The notes under the pieces were generated by a model, which was not told the origin of the DNA, searched no databases, and saw nothing but the letters and a program-made list of their open reading frames with translations. DNA of 64,000 nucleotides from NCBI RefSeq assembly GCF_000378245.1, contig NZ_KB899495.1, positions 215,113-279,112 on the forward strand. Reading direction: 5' to 3'. Each line of letters begins with the position of its first letter. Position 1 is the stretch's first letter. The translations under genes were made by a program, and so were the position numbers. The stretch is from Aromatoleum toluclasticum ATCC 700605. GTDB lineage: Bacteria; Pseudomonadota; Gammaproteobacteria; Burkholderiales; Rhodocyclaceae. Positions 33,183 to 42,779 of the stretch are shown piece by piece.

Positions 33183-33662
33183 TCATTTCCAGCCGCTGAC
33201 CGTCAGGACACGTCCACCCACACTCCTGAAGTTGGTGAATTTGGTCGCCGCCTGCCCGGTCTCCGGATTGATCCAGCAGTATTCATAGGAGCCCCGGCGC
33301 TGTATCCGCGCCAATTCGACAAATTCACGCACGAAGAGCCTGCCCGTGCAATCCCGCAGCGCCCCCAGGTCGCGTCCCGCGCCGCCGGCAGCCCCCACGC
33401 CGCGGGCACTCGACGCGAGCAACCGCGCCTCGCCATCGATCAGCGAAACGTACAGGTCGCCGTCACGAAATGACTCCGGCCGGGTACGCATCCGCTCCAG
33501 GAATTCCGCCTCATCGGCCTCTAACATTGCCTGCGCGCGGTCGTGCAGGGCCTGCACGCGCGAAACGGCCATTTCCGGCAAGCCCTCTGGCGGTGACGCG
33601 ATACCACTGCAGGCAACACTGCAAGACAGCACGCTTGTCGCAAGCGCAACGCGAAAGTCCAT
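33183..33662 (-). CDS. Secreted single-Cache-domain protein
   Basis: A 159-residue exported protein with an N-terminal signal ending near SCSVACSGIA. The remainder has the pattern of the Cache_2 sensory domain: FRDGDLYVSLIDGEARLLASS, RDCTGRLFVREFVELA, SYEYCWINPETGQAATKFTNF and a closing GGRVLTVSGW. There is no transducer or kinase domain, so it may be a free ligand-binding partner of the neighbouring kinase. The ATG at 33662 is preferred; a GTG one codon upstream is possible. It lies 9 bp after the HupE-like gene. Confidence 0.8.
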   Translation of the reverse strand: MDFRVALATSVLSCSVACSGIASPPEGLPEMAVSRVQALHDRAQAMLEADEAEFLERMRTRPESFRDGDLYVSLIDGEARLLASSARGVGAAGGAGRDLGALRDCTGRLFVREFVELARIQRRGSYEYCWINPETGQAATKFTNFRSVGGRVLTVSGWK

Positions 33663-33671
33663 CACTCCACC

Positions 33672-34685
33672 TCACCCGCCGAACGCAACCAGACGCGACA
33701 GGAGCATCACCGACGCGAGGCTCCCGATCACATAGCCCAACGACTTCTCCAGTCGAGCCCCCGTCAGCGCCCATCCGAGGCGGCCACTGACGCGGAAACG
33801 GCGGTCGACGCACTGCACGCACCAAAGCAACAGCACCACCGCAATCTGACCGGCTTCGACGCCGAGATTGAAGAGGAACAGCGACAGCGCCATTTCTCCA
33901 CGCGGAAGACCGATGTCGCTCAACGCCGTCGCAAAAGCAAATCCGTGCACCAGGCCAAAGGCGGTGGAAACGGCCACCGGATATTTCCACGTGAGGCTGT
34001 CGCGCCTCTCCTTCGCGATTTCGCAGGCGAGAAAGACGATGCTGAGCGCGATCGTGGCCTCCAGGGGCGGGGTCGGCAACTGCACCACGTCGAAGGCGGC
34101 CAGCGCCAGCGTTACGGAGTGGGACACGGTAAAACCGGTCACGGTGATCAGGATGCGTCGGCGAGTCCCTGCGATCCAGACCAGACACGCGACGAAGAGC
34201 AGATGGTCGTAACCGCTCAAAATATGCTGCACGCCGACCCCCAGATAGTCGAGCACCGGCAGGCCGGCGTGGCGATCCGCGAGAGGTTGCCAGGTCGTCC
34301 CGTCGGGCGGCAGGATTTCGGTGTGCTGCGCCCCATCCGACGCCGTGTAGCGCACGAGGGTCGATAACGAAGGGTTTCCCTTGGGGTATTTCAGCGTGAG
34401 GACGAAGTCGCGGGCCTCCGACGCACACTCGATCGCAATTTTTTGCACATATGCCTCGCCGCTGCGAACGATGCCGCCCTGCGCGGCGACCGCGCATTCC
34501 CGGGACGCCTCCAGCACGGGAAACTCGTCGACGGCAAGGCTGGTCGGCACCTGCAGGCGCCCGGAAAAGGAAAGGGGATTGCTCTGGCTGAGTTCCAGAT
34601 ACACCGGGCGACTGTCATGGGCGAACGCGATTCCCGTCCAAAAGGCAAGTAGCAGCCACCAACCACCATTGCGCAACCGCTTCAT
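33672..34685 (-). CDS. HupE/UreJ-like membrane protein
   Basis: A 337-residue protein with a cleavable signal ending AFAHD, a periplasmic beta-rich domain of about 120 residues, and six or so C-terminal membrane helices. The motif GVQHILSGYDHLLF and later GLVHGFAFA are the HupE/UreJ_2 signature; their histidines are thought to bind or move metal ions. In many genomes such proteins pair with PPIase and DUF3604 genes, as here, in a role outside hydrogenase or urease maturation. Its ATG overlaps the PPIase stop by four bases. Confidence 0.85.
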   Translation of the reverse strand: MKRLRNGGWWLLLAFWTGIAFAHDSRPVYLELSQSNPLSFSGRLQVPTSLAVDEFPVLEASRECAVAAQGGIVRSGEAYVQKIAIECASEARDFVLTLKYPKGNPSLSTLVRYTASDGAQHTEILPPDGTTWQPLADRHAGLPVLDYLGVGVQHILSGYDHLLFVACLVWIAGTRRRILITVTGFTVSHSVTLALAAFDVVQLPTPPLEATIALSIVFLACEIAKERRDSLTWKYPVAVSTAFGLVHGFAFATALSDIGLPRGEMALSLFLFNLGVEAGQIAVVLLLWCVQCVDRRFRVSGRLGWALTGARLEKSLGYVIGSLASVMLLSRLVAFGG

Positions 34686-35575
34686 GATTGCCCACCCGTA
34701 CGGTCCGGCAGCGGGTACTCACTGCGCACCTCGTATTTGTTGACGATCTCCCGCACCGAGGCCGCATAGCGCTCCTGCATCGCCTGATAACGGAAGGATT
34801 CTTCGACCTTGTCGCGAACCGCTTCGAGGGGCGGTTGATAGCCGCCCTCCTTTCGCATCAGCAGCACATAGTGCTTGCCGTGCGGAGACTCGAACGGCCC
34901 CTGCCACACCGTTCCGTTCGCCTCGGAGGCGAAGAGACGGTCGATCATTGCGGCGCCGAAATGGCCGACCAGTTCGCTGCGCGGCTTGTCGACGTAATTG
35001 ATGTGATACAGAAACCGGTCGCCCAATATTCCCACCCGCATCGGGTCGGCCGATTTTGACTGCAAGACCCTTCCGACGCGCGCGACGGCCTTCTCCATCT
35101 CGTCGCCGGTACGGTCACGACCGCTGACGAAGACATGCGTGAAGGTCAGCGTCGGCTCGACGTAGTACTCGGCCTTGTGCGCCTCGTAGTAGTCCGCGAT
35201 ATCGCGGTCGGATACGTCCACTTCGGTCGGCACGCCGCTCTTCACCACATATTCCAGTTGCTGGACGAGACGCATTCTGGCCACATAGTCGTCGCGATCG
35301 AGGTGCATGGCCTTCGCCTCCCGATACACCGCCTCCTCCCGCACATATTCGCGTGCCAGATTTCGGACTTCGTCCGGTGACATCGACGCGAGCACCCTGC
35401 CGGACGTCTCCGCGTCGAATTTCTTTTGCCGAAACTGCAGATGCCGCAGCAGGTCACCCTCGCCGACATGGATGATCTTGCCGCCGTCGCGGCCGCTCAC
35501 GAGGTCATAGGCAACGAAAAGCAGGCCGGCGATCAAAAGAAAATGCAGCAACGGTTCGTGAAATAAACGTCTCAT
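34682..35575 (-). CDS. Membrane-anchored PpiC/parvulin-type peptidyl-prolyl isomerase
   Basis: A 297-residue protein with an N-terminal membrane anchor (residues about 9-24), a SurA-like helical region (EVRNLAREYVREEAVYREAK) and a parvulin-type domain from about residue 135 (FTHVFVSGRDRTGDE, ending with GPFESPHGKHYVLLM). It should assist folding of exported proteins, perhaps of the outer-membrane barrel or HupE-like protein in the same operon. The start at 35575 is chosen because the anchor begins there; GGAG lies ten bases upstream. Confidence 0.84.
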   Translation of the reverse strand: MRRLFHEPLLHFLLIAGLLFVAYDLVSGRDGGKIIHVGEGDLLRHLQFRQKKFDAETSGRVLASMSPDEVRNLAREYVREEAVYREAKAMHLDRDDYVARMRLVQQLEYVVKSGVPTEVDVSDRDIADYYEAHKAEYYVEPTLTFTHVFVSGRDRTGDEMEKAVARVGRVLQSKSADPMRVGILGDRFLYHINYVDKPRSELVGHFGAAMIDRLFASEANGTVWQGPFESPHGKHYVLLMRKEGGYQPPLEAVRDKVEESFRYQAMQERYAASVREIVNKYEVRSEYPLPDRTGGQS

Positions 35576-35685
35576 GGCATTCGACTCCAACCCGGAAGGG
35601 ACACATGCGCTGCGGGGCGTCTTCCGCATGACCGAAACTGCCCGTTCACCAGCCGCGGGCAACGGAGACATGCCCCGCGACGGGA

Positions 35686-37611
35686 TCAGTTGATGGCCGA
35701 GTACCAGATCGGGGAGGTATAGGCCCGGTCCTGCACGACTTTGGCGACGCGCGGCGGCAATTCCGTCTTGAAGTAATGCGCGTCATACACGGTCCAGCGC
35801 GGCTTCGGAATCTCGATCACGCGCGCGTAATAGAACGCATCCTGCGCCGCATCGAATTGCGGATCGATCCATACCGCCGTCAGTTCGGGACTGCCGATGG
35901 CGTTGGTGTAGGTGGCGTTGGGCAGGTCGACGGTGCTGCCGACCGCCGGCGCCTTGCCGGTACGTTTGTCCACCTTCCGCCCGCCCGACAGCGCGACATC
36001 GTAGACCCGCTCGTGCGTCGCACCCTTGGCATCGATCCATCCCTTGATGATCTGGACGCGGTCGAGATTGGCCCCATCCGGATCGCGTGCCGCCGCCACC
36101 ATGAAGGTCGGTGCGGTTTTGCCGGGCTGCCTGCCCAGGTCTCCGCCCATCGGTACGCCCTTTTCATAACCGGCGACCGCAAAGTCCGGGCGCTGCACAT
36201 CCTTCGCCGCGAAATTCCAGCCGCCGAAGAAGCGCACCTGGATGCGGGGACCGGTCGTGCCGTACACCTCCCGCCGCTTGAACGCGTCGAACAGGGCCTC
36301 GCGCGTGTTCTCGGGCGCCCATACCGCTGCCAGCCCCGATGCACCGAGTTGCCAGTCTTCCTGCAGCACATGCGCCATTTTCGACGTTATCCGGTTGGCG
36401 CGCGGCTCGGAGTTCGCGAACTTGCCGAAAAAATTGTCCTCCTCGGTCGTGACCAGCGAGGTGTGCGCGTCGGTCGAGCCGATCATGCCGAACCTGAACG
36501 GATTCGCTCCGATATTGCGCTGATGACGCAAACCTTCGCGCAGGGCCGAGCGGGCATATTCGAAGGGCAGCATGTCGGGCGTCTTCTTTGCCGACAGGAT
36601 GATGTTGCCTTCGTCCCATCGCTCGAAATCGGCAAATTCGTCCTGTGGCGAGAGTTTCGGATGTGTCTCGCCGTCCCCCTTGATCTGGGTCACCTCGGTC
36701 AGCGGCTCCCAGCGCATGCGGGCTTGTGCATAGGCCCGGTCGAGAGGTTTCCCGGAGATCGTGTGCGGCGCGAACATGCGTCCGTTGCTCACGTTGCCGT
36801 TGTGGGGAATCGCGAGCACCTCGCCGCTGCCGGCCGCCTCGTAACCTTCCAGTGCACGCCACAGCATCTCGGGGTCGGTGCTGTCCTGCGCCGAGAACGG
36901 CACGATGCGCCCGGTCTTGTCCATGGTGTCCTTGAAAAGCACGACCCGATGGAGGTTGTCGCCGGTGATCATCGAGGTCCATTCGTAGCCGCTGAACGCG
37001 GTAAATACGCCCGGCACGTTGTGCCGGTCGGCAGACTCGACGACTTCCTGCCAGATCGAACGCCGCAGCTTTTCGGGCGGAATGTTGGCCACATCGGTCG
37101 ACTGCACGGCCGAGGCGAACTCGAGTCCAAGTTCCTTGCGCTTGTTGTCCCTGAAATAGCCGGCCCACCGCTTGCCGAGTTCCCAGTGCTCTGTCAGGGC
37201 GGAGTCCCCCTTGGCGAGTTTCGGAAATACGTCGAGATACTCCGCATGGTCCGTCACCGCGAGAAAGTCGAGCGGACGCCGAAGTTTGACCTTCATGCCG
37301 TTCGCCGCGGTCACGACCTCGCCGCGGGCAAACCGGTAGGCCTCCTCGCGCGAAAGGACACCCTCCATGGTGTACGCGTCGGCCGATGCCGCGGTATGAA
37401 GGTGGGTATCGCCCCAGTACAGATTGGTCATGTTGCGGTGACGCGCCGGCGGGGAGTAAGTCTCCACGCTATTCACTTCGACAACGTTCCGCGTCGGGGT
37501 CGCCACGCCGGGCTTGTCGTCGGCGCCTGAAGCCGTCGCACAGACCGGCAACACCATGATGCAAATCGAGTAATTGAGGGCCGTTTTCCGGAACCGCTGT
37601 AGTGCCTGCAT
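35686..37611 (-). CDS. DUF3604 exported protein, PHP-phosphoesterase-like
   Basis: A 641-residue protein with an N-terminal signal (SICIMVLPVCATASGA). Metal-ligand motifs resemble those of PHP phosphoesterases: GDTHLHTAAS (H70, H72), VTDHAEY (D121, H122) and a GSTDAHTSL segment in the second half. DUF3604 proteins are common with PPIase and HupE-like neighbours; the substrate is unknown. The ATG at 37611 follows AGGAG. It comes 56 bp after the RND permease and belongs to envelope module A. Confidence 0.88.
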   Translation of the reverse strand: MQALQRFRKTALNYSICIMVLPVCATASGADDKPGVATPTRNVVEVNSVETYSPPARHRNMTNLYWGDTHLHTAASADAYTMEGVLSREEAYRFARGEVVTAANGMKVKLRRPLDFLAVTDHAEYLDVFPKLAKGDSALTEHWELGKRWAGYFRDNKRKELGLEFASAVQSTDVANIPPEKLRRSIWQEVVESADRHNVPGVFTAFSGYEWTSMITGDNLHRVVLFKDTMDKTGRIVPFSAQDSTDPEMLWRALEGYEAAGSGEVLAIPHNGNVSNGRMFAPHTISGKPLDRAYAQARMRWEPLTEVTQIKGDGETHPKLSPQDEFADFERWDEGNIILSAKKTPDMLPFEYARSALREGLRHQRNIGANPFRFGMIGSTDAHTSLVTTEEDNFFGKFANSEPRANRITSKMAHVLQEDWQLGASGLAAVWAPENTREALFDAFKRREVYGTTGPRIQVRFFGGWNFAAKDVQRPDFAVAGYEKGVPMGGDLGRQPGKTAPTFMVAAARDPDGANLDRVQIIKGWIDAKGATHERVYDVALSGGRKVDKRTGKAPAVGSTVDLPNATYTNAIGSPELTAVWIDPQFDAAQDAFYYARVIEIPKPRWTVYDAHYFKTELPPRVAKVVQDRAYTSPIWYSAIN

Positions 37612-37666
37612 TTCGTGATTCTCCTGGTTACCCTGATGGGGTTCATTGCGTCGCGGGACGCTCGCC

Positions 37667-40120
37667 TCACGCCACTTGACACACGACGGCGTGCGTTTCG
37701 CGCGTCGCCCTGTCCGCTCCTGCCGTCAATGTCGGCAGCAGGAAGTGGGAAAGGGCGGGAATCATGATCAGCGCGCCGATCATGTTCCAAAGAAACATGA
37801 AGGTCAGCAGAAGGCCCATGTCGGCCTGAAACTTGATGGGTGACCACACCCAGGTGACGACTGCTGCGGCCATCGTCAGGCCCACGAGCCCGACGATCTT
37901 GCCGGTGAACATCAGGGCCTTGCGGTAGGCCTGCGAGAGCGAATCTCCCGCACGCTGGCAGGTCAGCTGCACGTTCAGGAGGTACAAGGCGTAGTCGACG
38001 CCCACCCCCACGCCCAGGGCAATGACCGGCAACGTCGATACCTTGATGCCGATGCCCATCCACACCATGATCGCCTCGCACAGACACGAAGTGATCACCA
38101 GCGGCACGACGGCCACGAACACGGCGCGCCAGTTGCGAAAGGTCATGTAGCACAGCAGCGCGGTCACCGCGTACAACACCAGCAGCATCTTCGAATTGGC
38201 ATCACGAACGACGATGTTGGTGACCGCCTCGATCCCGGCCGAACCCGCCGCGGGCAGGAACTGCAGCCCGGCCTGGTTGTGCTCAGCGGCGAACGCCTCG
38301 ACCGCCTTCAGCACGCGGTCGAGCGTCGCGGCCTTGTGGTCGGTGAGATAGGCGACGAGCGACGCGACCGAGCATTTGGCGTTGAAGGCGCCGGGAACGT
38401 CCGACATGATCCGCTGCACCGCCGTCCCGATGGCGTTCGGTTGCTGGTAGAGCGAGGCCCACTTGACGCTGCCTTCGTTGTTACCCGCAAGCGTGCGCAC
38501 TGCCAGGCCGTAAAACGAGGTGATGCCCTGCACCCCCTCGACGTGCTCGAGCTCCCATGAAAGCCGACCGGTTTCGAGTAAGGTTTCGTAACTGTCGCAC
38601 TTGCCTTCCGCCGATTTGACGATCACCGCAAACTGGTCCGAAGACATCCCGTAATTGGCCGTCACGAACGCGTTGTCGCGGTTGTAGCGGGAATCGGCGC
38701 GCAGCTCCGGGGCGCCCGCATCGAGGTCACCGATCTGCACCTGCAGGCTGATCACGAAAGCGCCGACACCGATCACGGCAGCGACACAAATGGCCGCCAG
38801 AGCTCTGCCGGGTTGGGTGAAACTGTCGAAAAACGTCCACACCCCGGCGCCAATTCCACGCCCCTTCAATGTGTCCGTGCTTTCAGCCACGCTGCGTTGC
38901 GCCGCCTCGCGGCCGACTCCGGTGTAGGACAGGGCGACCGGTATCAGAATCAGCTTCGTCAGGATCAGGATCGACACGCCGATGCTGGTCGCGAACGCGA
39001 GATCCCGAATGACCGGAATGTCGATGATCATCAGCACCGCGAAGCCGAGGACGTTCGCCAGCAAGGCGGTCAATCCCGCCATGAACAGACGCCGGAAGGT
39101 ATAGCGGGCAGCCACATATCGGTGGGTGCCACGGCCAATGTCCTGCATGATGCCGTTCATCTTCTGGGCGCCATGCGACAGACCGATCGCGAAAATCAGG
39201 AACGGGACCAGAATGGAATACGGATCCAGTTCATAGCCCAACAATTGCATCATCCCCAGCAACCAGATCACGCCGAGTGTGGCGATGGTTACGAGCAGGA
39301 CGGTACTCCGGACGCAGCGTGTGTAAAGAAAAACAAATACCGTCGCGATCAGCGCGGAAATTGCAAAAAAACCCATCACCTGCCACAGTCCGGCGATCAG
39401 CTCGCCAACGATCTTCGCGAATCCGACAATATGGATTCGCACCGCGTCCGTTTCATGCACGCGCACCTTCTCTTCGAGATCGCGCGACAATTCGTGGTAG
39501 TCGATCGGCTTGCCGGTATCAGCGTAGCGATCGAGCAGGGGAACGATGATCGCGCTCGACTTGTAGTCGGTCGCCACCAGCTGGCCGACAATATCGCCAC
39601 GATTGATATTGGTACGCAATTTCTGCATGTCCGCCGGCGTTCCATGAAAACCGTCCGGCATTACCGCCGCCGCCTCGATGCCATCTTCGGTCACCTCGGA
39701 CCAGCGCACCACGGGCGCCCATAACCCTTTCAGCCAGGGCCGATCGACTCCCGGCAGCAGGCTGAGCGTGTCATGCACCTCCTGCAAGACGCGCATGTAT
39801 TCGGGATCGAAAATGTCGCCATTCACATTTTCGACCACCACTTTGACGGAATTGCCGAGCCCCTTGAGTTCGCCCCTGTTCTGCAGGAAATTCTGTATGT
39901 AGGGATGAGACCCCGGAATCATCCGCTCGAAACTCGCATTCACCCTGAGCTGGCTCGCATGCCAGCCGAGAAAGACGCTCAGCACCACGAACGCGAAAAT
40001 CACCTTGAGACGATTGTTGAACACGAACTGCTCAAGACGGCCGCCCGATTTACTGTCGAAATCGGCGACATTGGCCATCACAGGAAAGATCTGTGCGTCA
40101 CCGCCGGAAACCGCTGCCAT
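37667..40120 (-). CDS. RND/MMPL-family permease (module A)
   Basis: An 817-residue membrane transporter with the RND layout: one N-terminal helix, a large periplasmic loop, five or so helices (including PFLIFAIGLSHGAQKMNGI), then a second helix-loop-helices repeat (GVGVGVDYALYL, FMFLWNMIGALIM). The sterol-sensing-like helices and length of about 820 residues match HpnN/MMPL-type lipid transporters rather than tripartite drug pumps. With the DUF1302 barrel, DUF1329 and YCF48-type partner it probably moves a hydrophobic compound across the envelope. The ATG at 40120 is chosen over an upstream TTG because GGGGAG precedes it. Confidence 0.92.
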   Translation of the reverse strand: MAAVSGGDAQIFPVMANVADFDSKSGGRLEQFVFNNRLKVIFAFVVLSVFLGWHASQLRVNASFERMIPGSHPYIQNFLQNRGELKGLGNSVKVVVENVNGDIFDPEYMRVLQEVHDTLSLLPGVDRPWLKGLWAPVVRWSEVTEDGIEAAAVMPDGFHGTPADMQKLRTNINRGDIVGQLVATDYKSSAIIVPLLDRYADTGKPIDYHELSRDLEEKVRVHETDAVRIHIVGFAKIVGELIAGLWQVMGFFAISALIATVFVFLYTRCVRSTVLLVTIATLGVIWLLGMMQLLGYELDPYSILVPFLIFAIGLSHGAQKMNGIMQDIGRGTHRYVAARYTFRRLFMAGLTALLANVLGFAVLMIIDIPVIRDLAFATSIGVSILILTKLILIPVALSYTGVGREAAQRSVAESTDTLKGRGIGAGVWTFFDSFTQPGRALAAICVAAVIGVGAFVISLQVQIGDLDAGAPELRADSRYNRDNAFVTANYGMSSDQFAVIVKSAEGKCDSYETLLETGRLSWELEHVEGVQGITSFYGLAVRTLAGNNEGSVKWASLYQQPNAIGTAVQRIMSDVPGAFNAKCSVASLVAYLTDHKAATLDRVLKAVEAFAAEHNQAGLQFLPAAGSAGIEAVTNIVVRDANSKMLLVLYAVTALLCYMTFRNWRAVFVAVVPLVITSCLCEAIMVWMGIGIKVSTLPVIALGVGVGVDYALYLLNVQLTCQRAGDSLSQAYRKALMFTGKIVGLVGLTMAAAVVTWVWSPIKFQADMGLLLTFMFLWNMIGALIMIPALSHFLLPTLTAGADRATRETHAVVCQVA

Positions 40121-40147
40121 GAAATTGCTCCCCAATCCGCTGGTTGC

Positions 40148-41242
40148 CTACATTTCCGGAAGCGGCACATCCCTCGTACCGCTGCTTCCCACGACGAGCA
40201 AATGTCCGTCGCCGAGCTCGGCAAAGCTGCCGAGCGACATCGGATTCGAATAGGGAAGCTTGTCGAATCCGCCCCCGGTGCCGCCCCCGAACCGGATCTC
40301 GCCGTCACCGGAAACAAACAGCAGGCGTCCGTCGGCGAGAAGTCCTGCCTTGCTGATACCGCCGGCAAGGCCGGTGTCGAACCTCGACCACGTACGCCCC
40401 TTGTCCGTGCTTGCAAAGGCATTGCCGCGCAGGCCATATACGACGAGCAGCCTGTCGTCGCCGGTAACGCCGAAATAGCTTCCCCGGTAGGGGGTCTCAA
40501 CGCGGACGAAACGCCCCTTGTCGTGGTCCAGCCGCAGAAACAGTCCCAATTCGCCGGCGATGTAGAGTTCGCCTCCGACGCGCCGGATATCGAACAGCGT
40601 GTAACCCGCATCGTTGTCGATCCGGTCGATCCAGGGGTGCCAGGTCTCCCCGCCATCCTCGGTACCGAGGATCAGGTTGAAGGCTCCGACCACCCAGCCG
40701 CGGCGCCCGTCGTCGAACCAGACGCCGAGGAAAGGCTTGTCGGCTCCGTCCTCCTTCAGGCGCGCCGCCTGATCCAGCGCCGCCATCGCGTCGGTCTTGC
40801 CGCGGCGGACGGTCTCCTCGTAATACCTGACGAGGATGTCGCCGTAGGTCCGGCCGGTGAGCATGACGCTCCAGCTCTGACCACCATCGACCGTTTTGAG
40901 CACGACACCGTCATGCCCAACCGCCCAGCCCACCTGCGCGGACGGAAATTGAACGGCGACCAGGTCCGAACTGACCGGAACCGGGGACTGTTGCCAGGAC
41001 TTGCCGTTGTCCCGGCTCACGACGATATGTCCGCGCTGGCCGACCGCAACGATCGCACCGCCCGGCGTCCTGACGACATCGGTGAGCCGCGACCGGATCG
41101 CCCGCGGACTCATCCGCGCGGCCACCTCCAGCGGGGTCTTGACCTGTATGGCGTCGGCGCCGTATGCCGCAGGCGTCGTCGCCCCCACCATGGCCACGCC
41201 GAGCGCCAGGCCCTGAACAACCGCTCCAAACAACCTTCTCAT
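40148..41242 (-). CDS. YCF48/BNR-repeat beta-propeller protein (module A)
   Basis: A 364-residue exported protein (signal around LALGVAMVGATTPAAYGA). It contains repeated GWAVGHDGVVLKTVDGGQSW-like blades (also GWVVG and STDKGRTW), the YCF48/photosystem-II-assembly-like propeller. In these gene sets it always lies beside an RND permease and is presumed to be its periplasmic partner. It starts 130 bp after the DUF1329 stop and ends 28 bp before the permease. The ribosome site is weak, so translation may depend on the operon context. Confidence 0.87.
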   Translation of the reverse strand: MRRLFGAVVQGLALGVAMVGATTPAAYGADAIQVKTPLEVAARMSPRAIRSRLTDVVRTPGGAIVAVGQRGHIVVSRDNGKSWQQSPVPVSSDLVAVQFPSAQVGWAVGHDGVVLKTVDGGQSWSVMLTGRTYGDILVRYYEETVRRGKTDAMAALDQAARLKEDGADKPFLGVWFDDGRRGWVVGAFNLILGTEDGGETWHPWIDRIDNDAGYTLFDIRRVGGELYIAGELGLFLRLDHDKGRFVRVETPYRGSYFGVTGDDRLLVVYGLRGNAFASTDKGRTWSRFDTGLAGGISKAGLLADGRLLFVSGDGEIRFGGGTGGGFDKLPYSNPMSLGSFAELGDGHLLVVGSSGTRDVPLPEM

Positions 41243-41372
41243 ACGCCAACGCCCCCGAAAATCACGGCCGCCGCTCCGCATGCCAGCCGGATGCCACGAT
41301 TGATGCATCCGGCAACCGCTTCGCGGCTCTGTTCAGCTGCCCCGATGCGCCTCGGGGCAGCTCCGGTTCGCG

Positions 41373-42755
41373 TCAGCGCGCCGACCGCCGCGCCAGTCCC
41401 TCGGGACTCCACGTACTGGCGGTAAAAACCGTGTCGCGCGGGAAAATGCCGTGGTTCGGTTCGGCAAACTGGGTGTTGAGGTAATACACGCTGGTCGACA
41501 GGTCGTAGGTCAATGTTGCCGTTCCGACGGGTGTTCCCAGGTCGTAAGCCATGAACGGAAGTTGCGTCACCAGCTTGTGCAGCTTGCCGGCCTTGTCCCA
41601 CGAATCCATCATCCCCGCGCCGTAGTTGTCCTCGTCGATGTAATAGCGGCGTTTTGGCGAGGCGTGGCGCTCCCCGGCCTTCAAGGTCGCCTCGACGACC
41701 CACACGCGGTGCAACTCCCACCGGATCAGGTCGGGATTCGGATGTCGTCCGCTGCCCGCGCTGGTGAGGTCTTCCATCTTCGTGTACAGCGTGCGCTGCG
41801 TGTTGTAGGGGATATACATCTCCTTCTTGCCGACCAGCTTCCAGTCGTATCGGTCCATCTTGCCGAGGAACAGGCCGATTTCGTCATAGAAGGCGGCGCC
41901 ACCCGAGACGGTGGTCGGGAAGTCGTACTGGGCCTCGGGCGAGACACGCACGCGGCGGTTGCCTTGCTGATATTGGTAGAATTGGTTCTTGAACGCGACC
42001 GGGTCGGTCGTGTAGGTGAGCATGTTGCCGTCACCCGCGATGCGCGCCGGTGCGAGCTGCTTGACCATCGCGCGGAAGTAGCGCTGCCCCCCGGACTCGT
42101 ATTCGGCCAGTGACGACTTCAGATCGTGATAAGGCGAGTCGACGAGAGTGTCCTGCACGGCACATTGGATCGGAGTGCCGTTGGCATCGACATACATGCC
42201 CTGCGAAATCATCGAGTAGTGGCCCGGCTTGGGCGCAGTAGTGTTGTTCCACATCACTTCCATGCCGTTTTTCGGGAACGGGAACGGCACACCGCCGAAA
42301 CACCCCTTCAGCGAAAGACCGTTCTCCACCATCTGACAGCGCCCGACATTGGCCTTCGTCAGCTCGTTGAACCGGTCCGGATAACCCATCGCGCGGTGGG
42401 TCGGATAGACGTTCACCCTGAATGATTCGGGAAAGCGCTTGATGAGTTCCCTCGTCGCTTCGCTGAGTTTGTCCTGGTATTGCGCGAGGTTTTGCGCCGT
42501 GATCGACAGCACCGGTTTTTCGGCGGCATAAGGATCCACCCAGCGACCCGACTTGGGATCGAATCCGGGGGGGGCGTCCTTCTTCGTGAGCCCGCCGGTG
42601 TACCGTGGAATCGAGCCATCGGCGTTGCCCTCGATCTCCGCGCCCACCTGCGTCACCGTCTTTCCGAGTTTGTCCGCATCGTCCGCGGCACCGACCATTT
42701 GGACGGTGCCGGCAAGCACGACGGTCATCAACGTAGTGCACCGTTTGATCTGCAT
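41373..42755 (-). CDS. DUF1329-family envelope protein (module A)
   Basis: A 460-residue exported protein with a signal peptide (TTLMTVVLAGTVQMVGAA). Family hallmarks: DGSIPRYTGGL, DPYAAEKPVLSITAQN, YPTHRAMGYPD, KGCFGGVPFPFPKNG and NPDLIRWELHRVWVVEA. It lies 24 bp after the DUF1302 barrel gene, the standard pairing. The role is presumed to be periplasmic or outer-membrane carriage of a hydrophobic substrate; this is an inference from the gene neighbourhood. Related copies are at 29153-30550 and 54936-56312. Confidence 0.9.
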   Translation of the reverse strand: MQIKRCTTLMTVVLAGTVQMVGAADDADKLGKTVTQVGAEIEGNADGSIPRYTGGLTKKDAPPGFDPKSGRWVDPYAAEKPVLSITAQNLAQYQDKLSEATRELIKRFPESFRVNVYPTHRAMGYPDRFNELTKANVGRCQMVENGLSLKGCFGGVPFPFPKNGMEVMWNNTTAPKPGHYSMISQGMYVDANGTPIQCAVQDTLVDSPYHDLKSSLAEYESGGQRYFRAMVKQLAPARIAGDGNMLTYTTDPVAFKNQFYQYQQGNRRVRVSPEAQYDFPTTVSGGAAFYDEIGLFLGKMDRYDWKLVGKKEMYIPYNTQRTLYTKMEDLTSAGSGRHPNPDLIRWELHRVWVVEATLKAGERHASPKRRYYIDEDNYGAGMMDSWDKAGKLHKLVTQLPFMAYDLGTPVGTATLTYDLSTSVYYLNTQFAEPNHGIFPRDTVFTASTWSPEGLARRSAR

Positions 42756-42779
42756 GGCTGTCTCCGTTACTTGTATTCG

